Positions 31,781-40,163 of a stretch of DNA of 64,000 nt are shown here, one piece after another. The DNA comes from NIC37A-2 sp050289625 (GTDB lineage Bacteria > Myxococcota_A > Polyangia > Polyangiales > Polyangiaceae). A program made the translations under genes and the position numbers. The first letter of the stretch is position 1. The number at the start of each line of letters is the position of its first letter. The notes below the pieces were generated by a model. The model was not told where the DNA came from. It saw only the letters and a list, made by a program, of their open reading frames with translations, and made no database searches. The stretch covers positions 72,755 to 136,754 of the forward strand of contig JBNKGC010000001.1 of the NCBI GenBank assembly GCA_050289625.1, in the 5' to 3' direction.

Positions 31781-32764
31781 TTACCAGCGCTGGTGGACCG
31801 CTTCGCGAAAGTAGCCGTCGTAGACGCGTGCGAGTGTCGCCATCGTCTCGTCGGACAGAGGCGGAAGGTCGGCCGCGGCAGCGTTTTCGTCGATCTGCGC
31901 CGCCGTCTTGGCACCGGGAATCGCGCAGGTCACGGCTTCGTGCATGGTGATCCAACGCAGCGCGAGCTGGGCCATGGTGGCGCTCGCGGGGACGAGTCGA
32001 CGAACCTCCTCGGCAGCTTCGAGACCACGAGCGAAGTCGACGCCGGCGAACGTTTCCCCGCGGTCGAAGACCTCTCCTCGGATGTTGTACCGGCGATGAT
32101 CCGATTCGGCGAAAGTGCGCGAAGCGGTCATCGTGCCGCTGAGTAGACCAGAAGCGAGGGGAACCCGCGCCAGGATGCCGACGTTCTTCTCCCGTGCTTT
32201 CTCGAAGAAGAGCTCAGCAGGGCGCTGACGAAAGACATTGTAGATGATCTGAACCGAAGCAACGCCGGGGTACTCGATTGCCTTGAGCGCTTCCTCCACC
32301 CGCTCGACGCTCACGCCGTAGTGGCGAATCTTTCCCTTTCGGACGAGCTCGTCGAGAGCACCGAAGACCTCCGGCATGTAGTACACGTCGGTTGGCGGGC
32401 AGTGCAGTTGGAGGAGATCGAGTGTTTCTACCCCCAGATTTTCGAGACTCCGATCGGCGAACCGGCTCAGGTTCTCGAGGTTGTATCCGGCGGCTTCGTG
32501 CGGTGACAGACGGCGACCGGCTTTCGTGGCGATGAACACTTCGGGGCCGACCTCGCGTCGCAGCTTTGCGCAGAAGCGCTCGCTTCGACCATCTCCGTAG
32601 ACGTCCGCCGTGTCGAACAGGGTGACGCCCAGCTCGTACGCGCGCTTCATCGTCGAAAGTGCGTCCTCTTCGGTGACCGTGCCCCAGTCCCCGCCGGCGG
32701 CCCACGTGCCAAGGCTGATGGTGGAAACTCGATAACCCGTCTTTCCCAAAGTTCGATACTGCAT
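31781..32764 (-). CDS. Aldo/keto reductase
   Basis: A 327-residue NAD(P)H-dependent oxidoreductase with the AKR (beta/alpha)8 barrel. The catalytic tetrad is present: Asp51 and Tyr56 in FDTADVYGDGRSE, Lys in FIATKAG, and His in LLQLHCPP. The start MQYRTLGKTGYRVSTISLG is typical. It reduces aldehydes or ketones to alcohols in the cytoplasm; the substrate is not fixed by sequence. It belongs to the subgroup that includes YghZ/PdxI-type proteins. It is divergent from the formaldehyde-detoxifying dehydrogenase gene, 191 bp apart, which may be a functional hint (aldehyde stress). Confidence 0.93.
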   Translation of the reverse strand: MQYRTLGKTGYRVSTISLGTWAAGGDWGTVTEEDALSTMKRAYELGVTLFDTADVYGDGRSERFCAKLRREVGPEVFIATKAGRRLSPHEAAGYNLENLSRFADRSLENLGVETLDLLQLHCPPTDVYYMPEVFGALDELVRKGKIRHYGVSVERVEEALKAIEYPGVASVQIIYNVFRQRPAELFFEKAREKNVGILARVPLASGLLSGTMTASRTFAESDHRRYNIRGEVFDRGETFAGVDFARGLEAAEEVRRLVPASATMAQLALRWITMHEAVTCAIPGAKTAAQIDENAAAADLPPLSDETMATLARVYDGYFREAVHQRW

Positions 32765-32955
32765 CGCTCCGGTTTATGTCGGGGAACCCGCGAACCATCG
32801 AGGAAAATTTGCGGACTTTTTTCCTCCCTTCGGCTCTGCTCGAGGTCCGGCCTCGAGTCCGGCAAGCAAACCCGGGGAGACGCGGCGCGCCGAGGGAGTG
32901 CTCCGACTCAGAACGAGGTCTTGCCGCCCCGATCCGCCCGAGAAACCATTGAACG

Positions 32956-34065
32956 ATGGAGTCGAAAGCAGCGGTCGCGACGGGTGCGGAAAAGCCACTC
33001 GCCATCGAAACGGTCTCGGTGGATGGTCCTCGCGACGGTGAGGTTCTGGTCGAGATTCGTGCCACCGGGATCTGTCACACGGACGCCTTCACCTTGTCGG
33101 GGGCCGATCCGGAGGGGCTGTTTCCGGCTGTGCTCGGGCACGAGGGTGCGGGCGTGGTGGTCGAAGTCGGCAAGGGCGTCACGTCCCTCGCGAAGGGTGA
33201 CCACGCGATTCCGCTGTACGTTCCCGAGTGCCGACAGTGCGACTACTGCACCTCGGGGAAGACGAACCTGTGCCAGGCGATCCGAACGACTCAGGGACGA
33301 GGGGTGATGCCCGACGGGTCGAGTCGCTTCAGCCTCGGGGGCGAGCGCTTGTTCCACTACATGGGAACGTCCACCTTCTCGAATTACACGGTCGTCCCGG
33401 AGATCGCTCTGGCGAAAGTTCGCAAGGACGCTCCGTTCGACAAGATCTGCTACGTCGGGTGTGGTGTGACCACGGGCATTGGAGCGGTGATCAATACCGC
33501 GAAGGTGCAGCCCGGTGACGACGTCGTCGTGTTCGGTCTCGGGGGCATCGGGTTGAACGTCATCCAGGCCGCCCGGATGGTGGGTGCCGACAAGATCGTC
33601 GGCGTCGACACCAATCCCGCAAAACGAGCGCTCGCCGAGAAATTCGGCATGACTCACTTCGTCGACCCGCGGGAGGCGGAGGGCGACTTGGTGAGCTACC
33701 TCGTCGACTTGACGGGGGGCGGGGCGGACTTTTCGTTCGAGTGCGTGGGGAACGTGAAGCTGATGCGGCAGGCACTGGAGTGCTGCCACAAAGGTTGGGG
33801 GACCTCCGTGATCATCGGGGTTGCTGGCGCCGGTGAAGAGATTTCGACTCGTCCGTTCCAGCTGGTGACTGGACGCAACTGGCGAGGCACCGCGTTCGGC
33901 GGTGCGAGAGGGCGCACGGACGTGCCCAAGATCGTCGACTGGTACATGGAGGGGAAAATCGACATCGACAGCTTGGTCACACACACGATGCCCCTCTCCG
34001 ACATCAATCGCGCATTCGATTTGATGCACAGCGGGGAATCCATCCGCAGTGTCGTCACCTTCTGA
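32956..34065 (+). CDS. frmA: S-(hydroxymethyl)glutathione dehydrogenase / class III alcohol dehydrogenase
   Basis: A 369-residue zinc alcohol dehydrogenase of class III. Catalytic-zinc ligands are in GICHTDAF and GHEGAGVV, the structural zinc site is CRQCDYCTSGKTNLC, and the NAD-binding glycine motif is GLGGIGLNV followed by VGVDTNPAK. FHYMGTSTFSNYTVV and WRGTAFGGARGRTDVP are characteristic of glutathione-dependent formaldehyde dehydrogenase. It oxidises S-hydroxymethylglutathione (formaldehyde detoxification) and can reduce S-nitrosoglutathione. No S-formylglutathione hydrolase gene follows. The gene is alone, with a DUF434 gene 84 bp downstream. Confidence 0.95.
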   Translation: MESKAAVATGAEKPLAIETVSVDGPRDGEVLVEIRATGICHTDAFTLSGADPEGLFPAVLGHEGAGVVVEVGKGVTSLAKGDHAIPLYVPECRQCDYCTSGKTNLCQAIRTTQGRGVMPDGSSRFSLGGERLFHYMGTSTFSNYTVVPEIALAKVRKDAPFDKICYVGCGVTTGIGAVINTAKVQPGDDVVVFGLGGIGLNVIQAARMVGADKIVGVDTNPAKRALAEKFGMTHFVDPREAEGDLVSYLVDLTGGGADFSFECVGNVKLMRQALECCHKGWGTSVIIGVAGAGEEISTRPFQLVTGRNWRGTAFGGARGRTDVPKIVDWYMEGKIDIDSLVTHTMPLSDINRAFDLMHSGESIRSVVTF

Positions 34066-34149
34066 CAACACGGAGACTTGTCATGAGCGACGGAGGAGTC
34101 TTCGTGCATCAGTTCGAGCTGGCGGCACCGGACTGGTCTCCCTGATCGG

Positions 34150-34902
34150 GTGACTCGAGTGACGGCATCGCGGGCAGCGAGACCGACGGATCGCTTCTCT
34201 TTCGGTCCAAGTGAGCTCGATGCTCTGGTGAACGCGACGGAGCATCTGTCGTGGCTGAAAAGTCGTGGTTACGCGGCCTTCGCCTCCCTGAAGCTCGTGG
34301 GGGATCGCTTTGGGCTCGACGCGCGTCAGCGCGAAGCCGTGGCGCGCTCGGCCTGCTCCGACGATGAACTCGTGGCTCGTCGCAGCACTTGCGTGGCGCC
34401 CGCCGACATCTCCGGTCGGATCGTGGACGTCGACGCGTTCAACGTTCTCATCACGCTCGAAGCGGCGCTTGCCGGAGGGCCCCTTCTTCTTGGTCGCGAC
34501 GGGTGTTTGCGGGACCTCGCCAAAGTGCGGGCAACCTGGCGACGAGTCGTTCAGACACGGCGCGCGCAGGAATTGCTGGGGGAGACGCTCGAGCAGTGGG
34601 AGATCGCCGCTGCACATTTCTTCGTGGACGAGAACGTGCCCAAGTCCGGAGAGCTGCGTGCTGGGCTCCTCGCAATGGCCAAGGAGCGCGGTTGGGTTTG
34701 GAAGTGCTCGCTTCTCCCGCGGGTCGACGAAGCGCTTAGACGTTCCCCACACGTCGTGGCGTCGGCGGACTCCGGGGTTGTCGATGGATGTGCAGCATGG
34801 GTCAACCTGGCTCGATCGATTGTCGAGTCCCGGGTTGACGGCGCGTGGATCGTTGGACTCGATGGAACGGCACGCGCCGCCTCGAGGGGGGGCGCGTGGT
34901 AG
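34150..34902 (+). CDS. DUF434-family protein
   Basis: A 250-residue protein with DUF434 at the N-terminal end (HLSWLKSRGYAAFASLKLVGDRFGL, in part) and the associated DUF5616-like region after it (IVDVDAFNVLITLEAALAGGPLLLGRDG in part), ending with a Gly/Ala-rich tail. It occurs in diverse bacteria and archaea; the second domain has a nuclease/PIN-like look (conserved Asp in VDAFN, ENVP, SADSGVVDG), but activity is unproven. GTG 34150 starts shortly after the frmA gene; a second GTG at 34159 is also possible. Confidence 0.8.
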   Translation: MTRVTASRAARPTDRFSFGPSELDALVNATEHLSWLKSRGYAAFASLKLVGDRFGLDARQREAVARSACSDDELVARRSTCVAPADISGRIVDVDAFNVLITLEAALAGGPLLLGRDGCLRDLAKVRATWRRVVQTRRAQELLGETLEQWEIAAAHFFVDENVPKSGELRAGLLAMAKERGWVWKCSLLPRVDEALRRSPHVVASADSGVVDGCAAWVNLARSIVESRVDGAWIVGLDGTARAASRGGAW

Positions 34903-34954
34903 TGACGCAGCTGGGTCGCTGCCGATGTGCCTTCAGCGACTCGGAGTGGACGGC

Positions 34955-35278
34955 TCAGTGCGAACCCGCCGAGCCCCCCATTCCCGCGGAGCCGCCGAGC
35001 AGCATCCCGCCGGCGCCGCCTGGGGGCAAGCTCGTGTCGCCTCCCATGCCCGTGTCGCCTCCCATGCCCGTGCCGCCTCCCATGCCCGCAGTACCCGCCT
35101 GCGCGGCGCCACCGGTGCTCGGCGTCGAGCCACCGCTTCCGTCCGCCCCGCCCGTCGCTGTGGTTCCGCCCGAGCCGCCGACGCCGTCGTCGTCGTCCGA
35201 ATCGGAAACGATGAGGCACCCCTGGGCGGTGCCCAGAGCAAGGACTCCCATCAAAATCATTGCGCGCGATAGCTTCAC
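34955..35278 (-). CDS. Small Gly/Met-rich lipoprotein with tandem repeats
   Basis: A 107-residue predicted lipoprotein: signal VKLSRAMILMGVLALG, lipobox TAQGC (Cys21), then an acidic patch (DSDDDDG) and a long Gly-rich tail with repeated GMGGDT/GMGGGT units. The DNA at about 35034-35092 holds three near-identical 18-bp direct repeats that encode these units. GTG 35278 has GAGGAGAAA 5-7 nt upstream. Only a flexible surface-exposed tail can be predicted. It is convergent with the DUF434 gene. Confidence 0.65.
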   Translation of the reverse strand: MKLSRAMILMGVLALGTAQGCLIVSDSDDDDGVGGSGGTTATGGADGSGGSTPSTGGAAQAGTAGMGGGTGMGGDTGMGGDTSLPPGGAGGMLLGGSAGMGGSAGSH

Positions 35279-35553
35279 CTGTTTCTCCTCGTGGTGGCGC
35301 TCAGCGCCTTGCATCGGTTGGATCGTTCACCCTCCAAGGGCTCGCCTTCGTCGGAAGGGCCGAGCGACGGCTTGGAGCCATGATGCCCCCGTCCGTCGGT
35401 GGATCCCCGTGGAAGGCCGGCACTTTGACCGGTCCCGGTGGCTTACGGCAAGAGCTTCTGAAACCTTCCCCCGGAAAGCGAGATGACGCGGGGGAAATGA
35501 AACTCGCTCTGTACCTCTTCAGCGAGGTGGGGCTGAGTCGTCCATGCTGAGAC

Positions 35554-36210
35554 GTGAGCCACCGGGTTCGTGCAGCGGGCGCCTTGGGCGCTCTCTTGAT
35601 TTGTTCGACGACGCACGCGGTCGCGGCGGAACAAGAGGGGGTTGTGAGCGAAGACCCCCTGATCGAAATCGGGGGCTTCATCGGATTTCAGGGTGGCGGA
35701 GACTTCGAGCACGCCGCGGGCACAGTCGACCTGGACGCCGGCCAGAACTTCACCGGCTTGGTGGCCGTGCGAGCGTTCTTTGGGACGTACGTCGAGCTGA
35801 CCTACAGTCGGCGTCCGAGCTCGCTCGACTACTTTTCGACGGATCCGGAGTTCGACTCGCGGGTCGTCGACGTCGGAATCGAATTCTACCAGGCGGCGGC
35901 CAGCGTTCGTCCGGCGATCCCCGGGTTCGTGCTGTTCCGACCTTACGCAGCCCTGTCCATGGGAATGTCGAGGGTGGACCCCTCTCCCGAGGAGCTGAAC
36001 GACGCCTGGAGCTTTGCTGCGGCGGCCTGGGCCGGCGGTGAACTCGAACTGAGTCGGAATTTCGCAGTGCGGATCTACGGTCGTCTGCCCATCACGGTGA
36101 TCTCGGGAGGGTCGCTGTACTGCGGAGTGCCCGAGGGGTGTCAGCTCGGCTTGGATGCTAAGTTGACCGTTCAAGCCGAGATCGCAGGTGGACTCGTCGT
36201 GAGTTTCTGA
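35554..36210 (+). CDS. Predicted outer-membrane beta-barrel protein
   Basis: A 218-residue protein with a signal peptide (basic start, hydrophobic core, cleavage after HAVA near residue 24). The mature part has alternating-pattern strands (IEIGGFIGFQGGGDF, YVELTYSRRPSSLDY, FRPYAALSMGMSRVD) and ends in GGLVVSF with a C-terminal Phe, as in outer-membrane barrels assembled by BAM. No family is recognised. One Cys pair (LYCGVPEGC) probably forms a surface-loop disulfide. Confidence 0.75.
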   Translation: MSHRVRAAGALGALLICSTTHAVAAEQEGVVSEDPLIEIGGFIGFQGGGDFEHAAGTVDLDAGQNFTGLVAVRAFFGTYVELTYSRRPSSLDYFSTDPEFDSRVVDVGIEFYQAAASVRPAIPGFVLFRPYAALSMGMSRVDPSPEELNDAWSFAAAAWAGGELELSRNFAVRIYGRLPITVISGGSLYCGVPEGCQLGLDAKLTVQAEIAGGLVVSF

Positions 36211-36268
36211 TGCGTCGGCTCGGGGCTCGAGCCCCGGGTACGCGAGAGCCCTTGCGGCTCGCGAGGGC

Positions 36269-36291
36269 AAAAAAACCGGTCAGAGACCGGT
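36269..36291 (-). terminator. Intrinsic terminator for the HTH gene
   Basis: Read on the minus strand: ACCGGTC, loop TCT, GACCGGT, followed by a run of seven T (A tract on the plus strand at 36269-36275). A full intrinsic terminator about 170 bp downstream of the HTH gene stop. Confidence 0.8.
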
Positions 36292-36463
36292 CGCGACGAG
36301 CTGGGGGTGCCATCGCGTCGCGTGCTGGGGGAGTCCAGAGTTTCCCTGGTTGAGGCTCCGCTTGCGGATGGCGACTTCTTGTTTGGAGCGCCCGACAAGT
36401 CACGGCTCGCGAGTGACCTCGCCAGCCGTGACTCAACGGTGCGCTTTTCTGTTGTTTGGCGGT

Positions 36464-36853
36464 CTACTTGCGAACCAGCTTCTCGAGGTCCGTACGCTTG
36501 CGCTTCCAAGCCTTGGCGAGCTGAGGGATGTAGCGTTCGCCCACCACGTGACCGGTCTCCAGATGGTAGACCTGAATCGGGTTGAGCTTGCACTTGGACG
36601 CCGCCTCAGTCCGGGAAAGACCCGTGTCGCGGCGCCACTTGAGCATCGACTTTCCGAGTGGCGAGGGTTTCCCCGGGGTAGCACGCGGCTTTTGGTTCCG
36701 CGTGTCCCGCCGCCACTTCTCGCGGTCGATGCCGTGTTTGTCGCAAAGCGTCCGGAAGGCGCGACGCGATACCCCGAGGGCATCGGCTGCCGCGAAGATT
36801 CCTTCTCCTTTGCGAAGCTCTCGCAAAATAGCCGTTTTGTTCAGTTGACTCAT
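36464..36853 (-). CDS. Helix-turn-helix DNA-binding protein
   Basis: A 129-residue basic protein. The N-terminal half (LNKTAILRELRKGEGIFAAADALGVSRRAFRTLC, in part) is a Fis- or resolvase-type HTH, and the C-terminal half (MLKWRRDTGLSRTEAASKCKLNPIQVYHLETGHVV, in part) looks like an XRE/lambda-repressor-type HTH, giving two DNA-binding modules in one short protein. It ends in a basic helix. ATG 36853 was chosen; ATG 36898 is in frame. It has its own intrinsic terminator. The region upstream (36854-37463) has no gene on either strand, so its target may be its own promoter. Confidence 0.72.
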   Translation of the reverse strand: MSQLNKTAILRELRKGEGIFAAADALGVSRRAFRTLCDKHGIDREKWRRDTRNQKPRATPGKPSPLGKSMLKWRRDTGLSRTEAASKCKLNPIQVYHLETGHVVGERYIPQLAKAWKRKRTDLEKLVRK

Positions 36854-37463
36854 AGTAGGAAGGCTCCGCACGGAATAGTAGGCACAAACGTTCGCCAACC
36901 AACCCCTGCGGCGGCAAAAAATGAGGCTCTCAGAGATTAATGGATCACTTGGAGGGGCTCACCTTGCATCTTCGAAAGGTGCGGCGAATGCACCGACCGC
37001 TAACACGCCAGTTTGGCGTGTCTGGACGGTTCGTTTGACACCCGTTCGGTACGACCGCACAGCGCCCCTCGCCTGCGTTGAGTTTCAGCCTGTGGCGTCC
37101 GCCGCCCGTGACGACTGAGGATTCAAACGCGGAACGCGCAAGAGATGGCTTTCCGCAGCCGTTTCGACCTTTCGCCCGCCGTAGGCTGAAGACGCAGAGG
37201 GCAATCGACGGTGGGCAGGCTGCGCAGGGGCGCGCGCCGTCTGCCCGAGTGTCGGTTGCGGCGGATGTTGCGGGAGAAGCGCCGGGGGGCGTCTCACGTG
37301 TAGCGACTCTTGAAACAATGACTTGCGACGGCGTTCGCTGGCTGGAAGCTCGACTGAATCCTGAGAGGTGTCCAGTCAGTTGGCGGCTATTCCCGTCGTC
37401 ACTGAGTTGTCACATCGTCAGAATTGCACGCGGCGGAGGCGGTCGAACTCGGCGCGGACCGTC

Positions 37464-37532
37464 CTAGAGTGACAAACGGTTTACCGTTTGTCGCGACCAA
37501 ACAAGCAACTAGAGCGGCGATTCGTGCAGCGC
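37464..37532 (+). repeat. Dispersed intergenic repeat, family 2, copy 2
   Basis: 69 bp aligning without gaps to 21518-21586. Here the left part is a perfect hairpin, GACAAACGG, loop TTTA, CCGTTTGTC (37471-37492), which is imperfect in copy 1. The conserved core GTCGCGACCAAACAAGCA follows. An intrinsic-terminator-like hairpin begins 18 bp after the repeat ends. Confidence 0.7.
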
Positions 37533-37550
37533 GCCGAAGCCGAGCAGGCG

Positions 37551-37587
37551 AAAACCGCCCCCTCGACAAGAGGTGGGGGCGGTTTTT
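37551..37587. terminator. Orphan bidirectional terminator
   Basis: AAAACCGCCCCC near 37551-37562 pairs with GGGGGCGGTTTTT at 37575-37587, with inner CCTC/GAGG pairs. It has T tracts in both directions. No gene lies upstream on the plus strand for about 0.7 kb, and no minus-strand gene ends here, so it may belong to an unannotated RNA or to a decayed element. Confidence 0.7.
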
Positions 37588-37913
37588 GCAGGCGTCCGGA
37601 AGGCAAGCTGATCGGCGCTCTAGTGGATGAGCCCACGCGCGGTTTCAGCCTGGTCCTCGGGCCGCTCTTGCCGCTCGGCGCCCCGGGGTCGCCGATCAAC
37701 GGTTCTTTTGCCACTGGAAAGTGCGCCCCGGGTTTTACCGCGTGGATGCGGGCTTTTTCCCCAAAACGAGGATTCCCCAGAGCGAAAGAGGGGCGGCCCA
37801 AGCGCGTCAGGTGCAGCCGGCCTCGACCGGCGCGTTCCGAAGTGAGATGAACGGGCGCCCCCGAGCCCCGCCATGTCCCGTTCCGCTCCCCGACCACGTC
37901 CTCCTGAGGCTTC

Positions 37914-39776
37914 GTGATCCTTGCCGTCCTGATTGCTTTGGCGTCTGTCGCCGCGGGCACGGTGCTCGCGCTCGTGCCCAAAAAGCGCGATGCGTTTCTC
38001 GGTCCGGTCCGCACGTTTGCTTTGACCTCTGCGCTCTCCGTCGTGTTTCTTCACCTCCTACCCGAAGCGCTGCAGGCTATCGGGGGCTGGGCGTTGGCCG
38101 CAGTCGGGCTCGGTTTGTTCGCGCCGATCCTCCTTGGACGATTCGGTGCGTTTATCTGGTCGTTCCGTGCGAAAGAGCCGAGGCACCGCCAATCCCAGCT
38201 TGCGCTCGAAGCGAGCTACTTCGGCCTCATCCTCCACCGGGTGGGTGATGGCATCGGCTTGGGCGCTTACACCGGTGAGTTGCACACGGGACACACGCAC
38301 CAGAGCGTCCTCACGGCGATTGCGGCGCATGCGGTTCCCGTCGTAGCGATCGTCGTTTTGACGTTCGACTCGGTGCGCGGTCGCGGCTCAGCCCTCGTCC
38401 GGGCCACCGGATTGGCGCTCGCCAGCGTGTTCGGCATCCTGCTGACCAATCTCGTCCCCGCGGACGTCGTCGCTCAGTCGGGAGCCTGGGTGACCGCACT
38501 GGTTGCGGGCCTTCTCGTGCACGTCGTCACGCACGATCTTCAGGTGCAGCCCCCGCGTGGGAACACCGCGCGCGCGATCGACTTCGGCGCAGCGGTGTTG
38601 GGAATCGCGGTGACGCTTCTGGGAGGAGATCCGCACAGCCACCATCTGGACGAGATCCCGATGACCGAACGGGTTCGCCACGCTCTCCTCGAAATCTCCG
38701 TCGAAACGGCTCCCATGCTTCTGCTCGGATTGGCCGCGGGGGCGCTCATTCAGGCGTACGGCGCCAGCATCCCGCGCGGCTGGCTGCGAGCACGGGGTGC
38801 CTACACCGACGCTCTGCGAGGGGCGATCGTCGGGGCGCCTCTACCGCTTTGTTCCTGCAGTGTGCTGCCTGTGTCCGCGTCGCTCAAGGCGCGACGGGCC
38901 GCGCCCGCCCTGGTGGTTGCGTTCCTGTTGGCGACTCCCGAACTCGGGGTCGAGACGTTTGCGCTCAGCGTGCGGTTTCTCGGCTGGCCCATGGCTTGGC
39001 TTCGGCTCGCGGGAGCGCTGCTCGTCGCTATCACGGCGGCCGTCGTGGTGGGGAAGCTTTTGGGAAGTGGTGAACCGAGCAGCCCGGGCGGTGGGGACGA
39101 GGCCTCACCGAACGATGACTGGGACTTGGCTTCGGCCGTTTCCGGCGAGAGTCGTTCGGTGTGGCGTCGCTTCGTCTTGGCATTCGACGAGCTCCTGCAC
39201 CACATCGGCGCTTGGATGATCGTTGGTATTTTGGCTGCCGCCTATCTGGAGGCCGCGCTCTCGCCGGGAGCCTTGGCTGGTATCGGAAATCCGTGGCTCG
39301 AACTTGCGGCGGTCTCCTTGGTGGCCGTGCCCAGCTACGTGTGCGCCCCATCGGCGACGCCGCTGGCGGCAGTGCTCATCGCCAAAGGTCTTTCCCCGGG
39401 AGCTGCATTGGTGGGTCTGCTCTTGGGTCCGGCGACCAACGTCGCCACGCTTGCGTTCCTCCGGAACTGGTACGGCCCACGGATCGTGGCCATCGCATGC
39501 GCGGTGATCACCGTCGTGTCCTGGGCTGCGGGCTTTGGGGTCAACGCATGGCTGCCTCCGGACGCCCTGGTGCCTCTTCGAGGTCCGAGCGATCACGCGC
39601 ACGGAGTGATCTGGCTCGGTGTGAGTCTTCTCTTCGCGCTCCTCGTGGCGCGCAGCATCTGGCTCTCGGGCGCCCGCGCCTGGTTGGCCTCGCTCACGGA
39701 AACCCCGGGTCACGAGGCGCACGGTCACTCTCATGGCCACGGCCACTCCCACGGGCATGGGCACGGGCTTGGCTGA
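37914..39776 (+). CDS. Fusion of ZIP-like metal transporter and SO_0444/ArsP-type permease with His-rich tail
   Basis: A 620-residue polytopic membrane protein in two parts. Residues about 1-235 look like a ZIP transporter: FLHLLPEA, HRVGDGIGLGA (the TM4 H-x3-D pattern) and AAHAVPVVAIVVLTF. Residues about 255-600 match the permease family of SO_0444 (related to DUF318/ArsP_1): GAPLPLCSCSVLPVSASL in the first half and VCAPSATPLAAVLIAKGLSPGAALVGLLLGPATNVATL (in part) in the second. The C-terminus is a His-rich metal-binding tail, GHSHGHGHSHGHGHG. It should move divalent or copper/zinc-type metals across the inner membrane. GTG 37914 has CTGAGG upstream. The fusion order is notable. Confidence 0.82.
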   Translation: MILAVLIALASVAAGTVLALVPKKRDAFLGPVRTFALTSALSVVFLHLLPEALQAIGGWALAAVGLGLFAPILLGRFGAFIWSFRAKEPRHRQSQLALEASYFGLILHRVGDGIGLGAYTGELHTGHTHQSVLTAIAAHAVPVVAIVVLTFDSVRGRGSALVRATGLALASVFGILLTNLVPADVVAQSGAWVTALVAGLLVHVVTHDLQVQPPRGNTARAIDFGAAVLGIAVTLLGGDPHSHHLDEIPMTERVRHALLEISVETAPMLLLGLAAGALIQAYGASIPRGWLRARGAYTDALRGAIVGAPLPLCSCSVLPVSASLKARRAAPALVVAFLLATPELGVETFALSVRFLGWPMAWLRLAGALLVAITAAVVVGKLLGSGEPSSPGGGDEASPNDDWDLASAVSGESRSVWRRFVLAFDELLHHIGAWMIVGILAAAYLEAALSPGALAGIGNPWLELAAVSLVAVPSYVCAPSATPLAAVLIAKGLSPGAALVGLLLGPATNVATLAFLRNWYGPRIVAIACAVITVVSWAAGFGVNAWLPPDALVPLRGPSDHAHGVIWLGVSLLFALLVARSIWLSGARAWLASLTETPGHEAHGHSHGHGHSHGHGHGLG

Positions 39777-39861
39777 CGTCGGCGAACGCCGTAGACAGCG
39801 CTCTGGGCTTGCCCCGCGCGCGGCTTTGACGACGCCGTGGGAGGGACTCTAGCCTCGACCC

Positions 39862-40143
39862 ATGGTCACGCACGTCGTCTTCTTCAAATTCGAAACACGC
39901 GAGGACGCCGAAGCCTCTCGGGATCGTTTGCTCGCGATGAAGGGACGCATCGCCGGGATGAAGTCCATCGAAGCTGGGCTCGACTTCACACGCAGCGAAC
40001 GTTCCTTCGATCTCGCATTGATCACTCGGCACGATGATCGAGCGGCACTCGAGAGCTACCGCACCGATCCCGTTCATCAGGAGGTCGTGGGGTTCATTCG
40101 AGATCGAGCGAAGGGGTCGGCGGCAGTGGACTTCGAAGGCTGA
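39862..40143 (+). CDS. Dabb-family (stress-responsive A/B barrel) protein
   Basis: A 93-residue dimeric alpha+beta barrel protein: VTHVVFFKFE at the start, a central helix, ERSFDLALITRHDDRAALESY, and HQEVVGFIRD. The spacing matches the Dabb domain (PF07876). It is cytoplasmic, without a signal. Members act as small stress proteins or as cyclases in polyketide pathways; nothing here suggests a pathway. A GreA-like gene follows 20 bp downstream, probably co-transcribed. Confidence 0.9.
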   Translation: MVTHVVFFKFETREDAEASRDRLLAMKGRIAGMKSIEAGLDFTRSERSFDLALITRHDDRAALESYRTDPVHQEVVGFIRDRAKGSAAVDFEG

Positions 40144-40163
40144 AAGGCCTCAGGGAGCGAAAG

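Larger units (their letters stand above)
36854..37913. other. Gene-poor kilobase with a repeat and an orphan terminator
   Basis: A 1060-bp stretch between the HTH gene (minus) and the ZIP/permease gene (plus). Short frames exist, but none has a start, RBS and domain support. It contains the hairpin CACGCCA/TGGCGTG near 37003-37020, the family 2 repeat copy at 37464-37532 and a strong T-tailed hairpin at 37551-37587 that belongs to no visible gene. Confidence 0.6.

Noticed and set aside
34083..34145. 20-codon ORF between frmA and the DUF434 gene
   Set aside because: Short, no repeat or leader character, no hairpin after it; not enough to call a gene or an attenuator.
35030..35092. Tandem 18-bp repeats as a CRISPR or VNTR locus
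   Set aside because: They are in-frame coding repeats inside a lipoprotein gene, adjacent and without spacers.
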